NCBI GenBank assembly: GCA_031254955.1
Contig: JAIRTK010000551.1
Location: 1 to 11,457 of the forward strand
Origin: Opitutaceae bacterium
GTDB taxonomy: Bacteria; Verrucomicrobiota; Verrucomicrobiia; Opitutales; Opitutaceae
Length of the DNA: 11,457 bases
Direction: 5' to 3'
The notes below the pieces were generated by a model. That model made no database searches. It saw only the letters and a list, made by a program, of their open reading frames with translations, and was not told the origin of the DNA. The position numbers and the translations under genes were made by a program. The stretch's first letter is position 1. Every line of letters starts with the position of its first letter. Below, piece by piece: positions 6,297-11,457 of the stretch.

Positions 6297-7445
6297 ATGC
6301 CTCCTTTCAGCCAACTCCCGCTCCGTTGCTGGGCCGAAATCGACCTCGCCGCGCTGGAGCGCAACCTCCGCCTCATCCGCGCCTCGCTGCCTCCGCACAT
6401 GCGCTACGTCGCCGTCGTCAAGGCCGACGCCTACGGCCACGGCCTCCCGCAAGCCGCCGCGCGCCTCATGCACGCCGGCGCCGACCTCTTCGCCGTCGCC
6501 AACCTCGCCGAGGCCGCCGCCCTTCGCGAAATCGGCCCCGGCTGGCCCATCCTCCTGCTCGGCCCCCTGCTCCCCGAGGAAGACCGCCACCTCGCCGACT
6601 ACGACCTCATCGCCACCGTCTCCACCGGCGACGAAGTGCGCCGCTTCGACGCCGTCGGACGCGCCAGCGGGCGCCCCGTCACCGTCCACCTGAAAATCGA
6701 CACCGGCATGGGCCGCCTCGGCGTCTGGCACGAACACGCCGAAAAACTCTGCTCCGAGATTCTCGCCGCCCCGCACATCCGGCTCGGCGGCGTGTTCACG
6801 CACTTTGCCAGCCCCGACGAAAACCCCGCCTTCACCGCCGAGCAACGCCGCCGCTTCCTCAAGGCCCTCGCCTGCTGCCCGCGCCTCGACCTCTCGCAAC
6901 TCTTCATCCACGCCGACAACAGCGCCGGCCTCGAAACCCTCGAGTCCGCCGGCCCCTTCAACGCCGTCCGCGTCGGCCTGCTCCAGTTCGGCATCGTGCC
7001 CCGCCGCGACTCGCTGCTCGCCCAAGTCCACGCCGAGCCGGTCTTCAGTTTTCGCACGCGCGTCGGCATCGTGAAACAACTCCCGCGCGGCACCGGCATC
7101 AGCTACGGCAGCACGCACACACTCGCGCGGGACAGCGCCATCGCCGTGCTCACGGCGGGTTACGGCGACGGCATCCCCCGCGCCATCAGCAACCGCGCCA
7201 GCGTCCTCATCCGCGGCGCCCGCTGTCCCGTGCTTGGCCGCGTGACGATGGACCTGACCGTCGTCGATGTCACCGACATCCCCAACGTCGCCAGCGGCGA
7301 CGAATGCGTGCTGGTTGGCCGCCAAGGCGACGCGCAGATTACCGTCACGGAATTCAGCCACTGGGCCGACACCATCCCCTGGGAGACGCTCTGCTCCGTG
7401 ACCAAGCGCGTGCCCCGCCTCTACAAAACCGCGCTGGGACTCTAG
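6297..7445 (+). CDS. alr: Alanine racemase (PLP-dependent)
   Basis: The 382-residue protein interconverts L- and D-alanine for peptidoglycan synthesis in the cytoplasm. The N-terminal PLP-barrel has AEIDLAALERNL (13-24) and the cofactor lysine Lys42 in AVVKADAYGHG (39-49). KIDTGMGRLG (133-142), FTHFASPDE (167-175) and HADNSAG (205-211) are family hallmarks. The second catalytic base is Tyr270 in GISYGSTHT (267-275), followed by TAGYGDG (286-292) and GRVTMD (314-319). Length is normal for Alr. The usual RPGxxLYG reads RVGLLQFG here (225-232), a conservative variant. The ATG at 6297 is favoured because family members begin about 10 residues before the AEIDL strand; an in-frame ATG at 6237 lies inside a repeat and adds only low-complexity sequence. 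The gene follows tsaB at 219 nt and is bracketed by inverted short-repeat arrays. Assignment is firm. Confidence 0.95.
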   Translation: MPPFSQLPLRCWAEIDLAALERNLRLIRASLPPHMRYVAVVKADAYGHGLPQAAARLMHAGADLFAVANLAEAAALREIGPGWPILLLGPLLPEEDRHLADYDLIATVSTGDEVRRFDAVGRASGRPVTVHLKIDTGMGRLGVWHEHAEKLCSEILAAPHIRLGGVFTHFASPDENPAFTAEQRRRFLKALACCPRLDLSQLFIHADNSAGLETLESAGPFNAVRVGLLQFGIVPRRDSLLAQVHAEPVFSFRTRVGIVKQLPRGTGISYGSTHTLARDSAIAVLTAGYGDGIPRAISNRASVLIRGARCPVLGRVTMDLTVVDVTDIPNVASGDECVLVGRQGDAQITVTEFSHWADTIPWETLCSVTKRVPRLYKTALGL

Positions 7446-7452
7446 CCAATCA

Positions 7453-7531
7453 TTCTCGTTCTCTCTTACTCGTTCTCGTTCTCTCCACTTCCCCGGCGTT
7501 TCGAGAACGAAAACGAGTAAGAGAACGAGAA
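7453..7531. repeat. Inverted array built on GTTCTC, long hairpin after alr
   Basis: The left arm (7453-7483) is made of repeats around GTTCTC/TTACTC. The right arm (7503-7531) is its reverse complement except for a 2-nt bulge and one mismatch, with a 19-nt loop (7484-7502). It starts 8 nt after the alr stop. The stem would be strong in RNA, but no T-tract follows, so it is not a standard intrinsic terminator. It could protect the alr mRNA end or separate alr from the DUF1800 gene. Confidence 0.7.
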
Positions 7532-7612
7532 CGATTTCCCCCAAAAAACCCTCACCATTCTTTTACCCCGCGCAACCGAAACCACTTCGCCAAACCGTCG
7601 TCTTCAACGGAC

Positions 7613-9157
7613 ATGGAAACGACCACCGGCGCCTCGACATCACGATCAGCCCGCCCGCCCGCCTCCGCGCTTTCCCCCCACGAAGCATGGCAACCGCTCC
7701 CCGCCGCGCACTGGGACGCCGCCGCCGCGCGCCACCTTTTCCGGCGCGCCGCCTGGTCCGCGCAACCCGCCGACATCAAGCGCGCCGTGGACGAAGGACT
7801 GCCCGCCACGCTCGACCGCCTTTTCCCCGCCCCCATCGCCCTGTTCGACAAACCGAAGCCCGTTGCCGAATACGAAAACGGCATCCCGGCGCACGCCGCG
7901 AAACTCAAGACCGCCGCCACGCCCGACGAAAAACGCGAACTCCAGAAAATCGCCCGCGAACGCTCGCGCCAGTCCCTCCAAAACATGGCCGTGCAATGGC
8001 TTTCCTTCGCCGCCCGCCCGCAACTCTCCGCGCAGGAAAAATGGGTGCTCTTTCTCGGCGACATCTACGTCGTCAGCTACGAAAAAGTAAACCGCTCCGA
8101 CCAGATATGGACGCATCACGACATCCTCCGCCGCCATTCGCTCGGCCCCGCCCCCGCGCTCGCCAAAGCCGTCTCCCGCTCGCCCGCGATGATTCGCTAC
8201 CTCGACCTCCAAGCCAGCAAACGCGACGCGCCCAACGAAAACTTCGCCCGCGAACTCTTCGAACTCTTCATCCTCGGCGAAGGCAACTACACCGAAAAAG
8301 ACATCAAAGAGGCCGCGCGCGCCTTCACCGGCTACCGCCTCGACAAAGACGGCGGATTTTATTTCGCCCCCAAACAGCACGACAACACCCCCAAGACCGT
8401 CTTCGGCCAGACCGGCGCGTTCACCGGCGACGACATCATCGACCTCGCCTTCCGGCAGCCCGCCGCCGCCACCTTCGTCCCGCGCGAAATGGCGCGCTTT
8501 TATTTGTCCGACCACCCCATCGACGAAAACCAGCTCGCCGCGCTCGGCGCGTGGTGGGCCGGACAAAAGCACGACCTCCGCGCCCTCGCCCATCGCTTCT
8601 TCGGCAGCCGCCTCTTCTACGCGCCCGATTATCGCGGCAATTTTATAAAAAACCCGCTTCAATACTATTTCAGCCTGCTGCAAGACCTGCGCCTCGATGT
8701 CACGCCCGCGCCGCGCCTCACCGTCGCGCCGCTCCGCCAGATGGGCCTGCATCTATACAACCCGCCCAATGTCCGCGGCTGGGTCGGCGGACGCTCCTGG
8801 ATCAACTCCGCCACGCTCGGCGCGCGCCGCCAGTTTGCCCAAAGCCTCTTCACCCCCATCGACGAAAAGAAAATCAACGCCGACGAGAAAGCCGAATTTG
8901 ACGCCGCCCGTGCCGCCGGAAACGGCCGCTTCACCGTCAACAACCGGACCCTCCAGCGCTTCGTTGACATGCCCCCGGAGCAAATCGCCGACATTTTCCT
9001 GCGGGAGTTTCTGCCCGTGAAAGTCTCCCCCGGCTACCGCGAAAGCATCATCCGCCACCTCGCCGGCGACGGCAACCAACAACCGGCGCGCGTCCTCGCC
9101 CGCATCCGCGACACCGCCATCACATTATTACAATCACCCGAATATCAACTCTGCTGA
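7613..9157 (+). CDS. DUF1800 family protein
   Basis: The 514-residue protein belongs to DUF1800 (PF08811), whose biochemical role is not established. It typically accompanies DUF1501, as here. Diagnostic segments are HLFRRAAWSA (41-50), WVLFLGDIYVVS (144-155), the hallmark PNENFARELFELFILGEG (207-224) followed by YTEKDIKEAARAFTGY (226-241), and near the C-terminus LYNPPNVRGWVGG (381-393) with SWINSATLGAR (395-405). It ends on LLQSPEYQ, as many members end on a similar SPExQ. The first 25 residues are Thr/Ser/Ala-rich without a hydrophobic core, so no signal peptide is visible. The reading frame stays open far upstream through alr, but family homology starts only after 7613. There is no Shine-Dalgarno sequence. 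The DUF1501 gene follows after 264 nt of repeat-rich DNA, a wide gap for this pair. Confidence 0.9.
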   Translation: METTTGASTSRSARPPASALSPHEAWQPLPAAHWDAAAARHLFRRAAWSAQPADIKRAVDEGLPATLDRLFPAPIALFDKPKPVAEYENGIPAHAAKLKTAATPDEKRELQKIARERSRQSLQNMAVQWLSFAARPQLSAQEKWVLFLGDIYVVSYEKVNRSDQIWTHHDILRRHSLGPAPALAKAVSRSPAMIRYLDLQASKRDAPNENFARELFELFILGEGNYTEKDIKEAARAFTGYRLDKDGGFYFAPKQHDNTPKTVFGQTGAFTGDDIIDLAFRQPAAATFVPREMARFYLSDHPIDENQLAALGAWWAGQKHDLRALAHRFFGSRLFYAPDYRGNFIKNPLQYYFSLLQDLRLDVTPAPRLTVAPLRQMGLHLYNPPNVRGWVGGRSWINSATLGARRQFAQSLFTPIDEKKINADEKAEFDAARAAGNGRFTVNNRTLQRFVDMPPEQIADIFLREFLPVKVSPGYRESIIRHLAGDGNQQPARVLARIRDTAITLLQSPEYQLC

Positions 9158-9169
9158 CCTCCCCCCTTC

Positions 9170-9397
9170 TTCGCGCCCTTCGCGCCCTTCGCGGTTATTC
9201 AATAAGGAATTTCTAAAAATTAAAAACCAAACCAACCGCGAACCCCGCGAAAAACCGCTAAATCTATAAAAACATTTTCCCAACAAATCATACACTTCCC
9301 TCGATTTATATTTAGCGCCCTTTCGCGTCCTTTCGCGGTTGGAAAATAAATTTTTAAAATTCCCAATATAATCCCATATCCACGCCCCTTCGCGGTT
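9170..9397. repeat. TTCGCGGTT/TTCGCGCCC nonamer repeats, direct and inverted
   Basis: Three consecutive 9-nt units (TTCGCGCCC twice, then TTCGCGGTT) occupy 9170-9196. TTCGCGGTT recurs at 9332-9340 (after related GCGCCC/TTTCGCGTCC units) and at 9389-9397. An inverted copy, AACCGCGAA, is at 9234-9242, so 9188-9196 and 9234-9242 can pair over 9 bp. The DNA between them is AT-rich, unlike the flanking genes. Confidence 0.65.
9367..9372 (+). promoter_or_regulatory. Consensus -10 element before the DUF1501 gene
   Basis: A perfect TATAAT lies 50 nt before the ATG at 9422, in an AT-rich tract (about 9341-9372). No good -35 lies at 16-18 nt; the nearest TTGGAA is 22 nt away. Activation by an upstream factor or an UP-like AT tract is possible. 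If real, the DUF1501 gene can be transcribed separately from the DUF1800 gene. Confidence 0.4.
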
Positions 9398-9421
9398 AAA
9401 AACAAAACCGTCCCGCATTTC

Positions 9422-10699
9422 ATGAAAAATCCAATCAACACCCTACCCACCACGCGCCGCGAATTTTTTAAACTCGCCGGCGGCGGCATCGGACTGCTCG
9501 CGTTCAGCCGCTTCGCGCCCTCGTTCCTCGTCCAGTCCACCCTCGCCGCCGTACCCGCGCCGGAACGCGACCGCGGCATCCTCGTCATCGTGCAACTCGC
9601 CGGCGGCAACGACGGCCTCAACACCCTCATCCCCTTCGAGGACGCGCAGTATTACCGCCTGCGCCCCACCCTCGCCATCGACAAAAAAAACGTCCTGCGC
9701 CTCTCCGGCACCCTCGGCCTGCACCCCGGCTGCGCGGAACTCGGCGCGCTCTTTCAAGAAGGCAAGCTCGGCATCGTGCAAAACGTCGGCTACCCCAACC
9801 CCAACCGCTCGCACTTCCGCTCCTCCGAGATATGGGAATCCGCCAGCGACAGCGACCGCTTTGTATCCACCGGCTGGATCGGACGCTTCCTCGACAACAC
9901 CTGCTCCGGCGCGCCCGGCGCCCCGGCGAACACCGCCGCCGGAGCCGACCCGCTCGCCGTCCATCTCAGCGGCGAGGTTCCGCAATCATTTCTCGCCGGA
10001 CGCGCGCACTCCACCTTCGGCCTCAACCCCGACCTGCTCCGCCGCCGCGGCAACAAGGACAACCTGAAATTCCTCGAAACCCTCGTCAACGAATCCACCG
10101 GCGCCGACCCCGGCGGCCAGGACAACAACAGCTTCCTCAAGCAAACCATGATGGACGCGCTCGTCACCGAAAAGCGCGTCCAGAAAGTCCTGACCGACTA
10201 CAAACCCGGCGTCGCCTACCCCGGCGGCGCCTTCGCCCAATCCCTGCGCAACATCGCCGGCCTCATCGCCGCCGGCCTCTCGACGCGCGTGTATTTCGTC
10301 TCCCTCGGCGGATTCGACACCCACCACAACCAGGCCGCCCCGCACCAGAACCTCATGCGCGCCCTCTCGCAAGGACTCTCCGCGTTTCAAAAAGACCTCG
10401 AAGCGCACGGACTTTCCGACCAAGTCGTGACGATGACCTTTTCGGAATTTGGCCGCCGCCCGATGGAAAACGAAAGCAAAGGCACCGACCACGGCACCGC
10501 CGCGCCGCTCTTTGTGATGGGCGCGAAAATCAAAGGCGGCCTCCACGGCACCCCGCCCTCGCTCGACCTGAAGCGCAACCAAGACCTCGCCTTCAGCACC
10601 GATTTCCGCCAAGTTTACGCCACGGTGCTCGACCGCTGGTTCAACTGCCCGCCCGACGCCATCCTGGGCAAACCCTACCATCCGCTGTCATTCCTGTGA
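9422..10699 (+). CDS. DUF1501 family protein, Tat-exported
   Basis: The 425-residue protein belongs to DUF1501 (PF07394), related to the alkaline-phosphatase/sulfatase superfamily. The N-terminus has a twin-arginine signal TRREFFK (11-17) and a hydrophobic stretch (about 19-43) ending in LAAVPA, so it should be exported folded, probably with a metal bound. Conserved blocks are VQLAGGNDGLNTLIP (57-71; Asp64 a probable metal ligand), VGYPNPNRSHFRS (122-134), STGWIGRFLD (149-158), VSLGGFDTHHNQ (293-304; Asp299, His301), MTFSEFGRRP (338-347) and TDHGTAAPLFVMG (355-367; Asp356, His357). It ends with DFRQVYATVLDRW (394-406). Metal-ligand roles are inferred from superfamily resemblance. It follows DUF1800, its usual partner. 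The ATG at 9422 is the only start giving a full Tat signal. Family and export are firm; function is unknown. Confidence 0.92.
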   Translation: MKNPINTLPTTRREFFKLAGGGIGLLAFSRFAPSFLVQSTLAAVPAPERDRGILVIVQLAGGNDGLNTLIPFEDAQYYRLRPTLAIDKKNVLRLSGTLGLHPGCAELGALFQEGKLGIVQNVGYPNPNRSHFRSSEIWESASDSDRFVSTGWIGRFLDNTCSGAPGAPANTAAGADPLAVHLSGEVPQSFLAGRAHSTFGLNPDLLRRRGNKDNLKFLETLVNESTGADPGGQDNNSFLKQTMMDALVTEKRVQKVLTDYKPGVAYPGGAFAQSLRNIAGLIAAGLSTRVYFVSLGGFDTHHNQAAPHQNLMRALSQGLSAFQKDLEAHGLSDQVVTMTFSEFGRRPMENESKGTDHGTAAPLFVMGAKIKGGLHGTPPSLDLKRNQDLAFSTDFRQVYATVLDRWFNCPPDAILGKPYHPLSFL

Positions 10700-10742
10700 C
10701 CGCCATCGCGCGCCCCCGCCCCTCCCTCCCTAGGCCAACGGC

Positions 10743-10794
10743 TGGCGCAGCAAACGCCTAGCTCAGCAGACGCATGGCGCAGCAAACGCCTAGC
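10743..10794 (+). repeat. 16-bp tandem repeat, three units plus partial
   Basis: Units are TGGCGCAGCAAACGCC (10743-10758), TAGCTCAGCAGACGCA (10759-10774, diverged) and TGGCGCAGCAAACGCC (10775-10790), with a partial TAGC next. The first and third units are identical, and the 20 bp from 10743 and from 10775 match exactly, so an alternating 32-bp higher-order unit is suggested. Confidence 0.65.
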
Positions 10795-10854
10795 CAGCGT
10801 GCCCCAAGCGTGAGAATGCCACGGCCCCCCGTCCCCGCGCCAGCGACTGGGAGC

Positions 10855-10921
10855 GCCGGCATCCTGCCGGCAGACGACGCGCAGCGTCGCCAGTTCGCAT
10901 GGCACGGGCGACCCGCCCGTG
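10855..10921. repeat. Cluster of three stem-loops (REP/BIME-like)
   Basis: Three hairpins lie within 67 nt: GCCGGC-ATCCT-GCCGGC (10855-10871, 6-bp stem), CGACGC-GCA-GCGTCG (10875-10889, 6-bp stem) and CACGGGC-GACCC-GCCCGTG (10903-10921, 7-bp stem). The compact order of unlike hairpins resembles a bacterial interspersed mosaic element about 155 nt downstream of the DUF1501 gene. They may also slow or end transcription or protect the mRNA 3' end. Confidence 0.65.
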
Positions 10922-10958
10922 TCCGAAAACTCCATGCCCACCCCCATGCCACGCCCCC

Positions 10959-11115
10959 CGCACATACGCCCCTCCGCACACGCCTTCCCGCACACGCGCG
11001 CCCCTCTGTACATGCGAACCGCCCAGCCCAAATCGCAACCCGCCGCCGATGATATTTATTTTCCCGGCAGGCCATGCCGGAGATTGTTTTTATTTTTCAC
11101 CCCACTAAAAACAAA
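10959..11115 (+). repeat. Direct repeat, copy 1
   Basis: Copy 1 matches copy 2 at an offset of 342 bp. 11011-11115 is identical over 105 bp to 11353-11457, and 11001-11115 differs by a single T/C. Similarity continues back to about 10959 with small indels. The unit contains a C-rich half, an AT-rich half and a terminator-like hairpin. Confidence 0.85.
11064..11097 (+). terminator. Terminator-like hairpin inside direct repeat copy 1
   Basis: CCGGCA (11064-11069), loop GGCCA, TGCCGG (11075-11080), then a T-rich run (11086-11097) after six bases. Stem length and T-tract suit an intrinsic terminator, though the tract is displaced from the stem. It lies about 365 nt after the DUF1501 stop; the same structure recurs in copy 2. 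Confidence 0.4.
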
Positions 11116-11308
11116 AAAGCCTCCCCGTCCGCGATACCTCGGACATTCGCTTATAAAACCCGCCTCCCTCACCCTCCACCCTCCGCCCTCGCCCTGCAAT
11201 CCGCCATCGCTGCCTTCTCCGACCGCCCGCTCTTCCTCGACGAGCTCCTTCGTGCGCTACTCGCCGCTCTCGACGCCTGCCTCTGCTCCCTCGCCCCCTC
11301 CCGCATAG

Positions 11309-11457
11309 GCCCTCCTTCGCACACAGCTCCCGCACACGCCCCCCCCTCTGCACATGCGAACCGCCCAGCCCAAATCGCAACCCGCCGCCGATGATATTTA
11401 TTTTCCCGGCAGGCCATGCCGGAGATTGTTTTTATTTTTCACCCCACTAAAAACAAA
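11309..11457 (+). repeat. Direct repeat, copy 2 (reaches window edge)
   Basis: Second copy of the repeat, 342 bp after the first and still matching where the window stops, so its true 3' end is unseen. The last 105 bp are identical to copy 1. A further unit could follow outside the window. Confidence 0.85.
11406..11439 (+). terminator. Terminator-like hairpin inside direct repeat copy 2
   Basis: Same CCGGCA/TGCCGG stem (11406-11411 and 11417-11422) and downstream T-rich run as in copy 1, fully identical. Confidence 0.35.

Larger units (their letters stand above)
10700..11457. other. Repeat-dominated, non-coding right edge
   Basis: No gene with recognisable homology is visible after the DUF1501 stop. 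The plus strand is strongly C-rich with little G. It contains 16-bp tandem repeats (10743-10794), three stem-loops (10855-10921), CGCACACGC-type degenerate repeats (about 10959-11000) and two copies of a roughly 150-bp direct repeat. Short frames in this stretch consist mostly of repeat-derived Pro/Arg/Ala/His sequence. Confidence 0.65.

Noticed and set aside
6219..7544. 441-codon antisense frame opposite alr
   Set aside because: Gly/Ala/Val/Glu/Asp-rich shadow of a GC-rich gene, with termini made of repeat sequence and no recognisable domain.
6230..7612. Very long open frame running from before alr through it into the DUF1800 gene
   Set aside because: In this part it is Arg/Pro/His-rich and lies out of frame over alr, which has all its catalytic motifs. 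The openness follows from high GC; family homology begins only after 7613.
7646..8752. 368-codon minus-strand frame opposite the DUF1800 gene
   Set aside because: Overlaps a well-supported family member and shows only Glu/Gly/Ala/Val-rich shadow sequence.
10675..11075. Overlapping frames of 80-120 codons in the right non-coding region
   Set aside because: They mostly translate tandem repeats and hairpins on both strands; no domain and no coding-like composition.
11001..11457. Template/variable repeat pair of a diversity-generating retroelement
   Set aside because: The copies differ by one T/C over 115 bp, not by adenine-directed changes, and no reverse transcriptase or target gene is present.
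10959..11457. CRISPR array or integron attC sites
   Set aside because: Repeats are too long, too few and 342 bp apart for CRISPR; no GTTRRRY-type core pair or integrase was seen for attC.

Overview
The window looks like chromosomal DNA from a high-GC bacterium of the phylum Verrucomicrobiota, probably family Opitutaceae. This is inferred from three things. A DUF1800/DUF1501 gene pair is present, a pairing frequent in Verrucomicrobiota and Planctomycetota. None of the seven genes has a clear Shine-Dalgarno sequence. The gaps between genes are packed with different short interspersed and tandem repeats. No rRNA, tRNA, CRISPR array, transposase or integrase was seen.

Left part, minus strand. 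Positions 525-3768 hold three genes transcribed right to left with successive 4-nt ATGA overlaps: a polytopic membrane protein of unknown function resembling a GT-C type glycosyltransferase, a class I SAM-dependent methyltransferase, and a family 2 polyprenyl-phosphate-type glycosyltransferase with two C-terminal membrane helices. Together they suggest a small module making or modifying a lipid-linked sugar or surface glycan. A good sigma70-like promoter (3982-4009) and a leader of about 200 nt precede the operon. Upstream on the same strand, 4037-5113 encodes a secreted SGNH-hydrolase-like protein (DUF4886 type). Positions 1-524, beyond the end of the operon, appear non-coding but contain a perfect 36-bp inverted repeat whose arms are themselves hairpins.

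Right part, plus strand. From 5298 onwards come tsaB (t6A tRNA modification), alr (alanine racemase, cell-wall D-alanine), a DUF1800 gene and a Tat-exported DUF1501 gene. The last two are a well-known conserved pair without a firm function. The divergent 5114-5297 region carries overlapping -10-like elements for both directions, and a consensus TATAAT lies 50 nt before the DUF1501 gene.

The most distinctive feature is the intergenic DNA. The gaps of the plus-strand cluster contain different repeat families: an inverted heptamer array between tsaB and alr (which supplies the tsaB stop codon), an inverted array built on GTTCTC after alr, TTCGCGGTT-type units between DUF1800 and DUF1501, and 16-bp tandem repeats plus three stem-loops after DUF1501. 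The window ends in two copies of a roughly 150-bp direct repeat, 105 bp of which is identical. I did not find a complete novel defence or mobile system. The best candidates for undescribed biology are the three-gene glycan operon with its orphan membrane protein, the DUF1800/DUF1501 pair, and the inverted short-tandem-repeat arrays.
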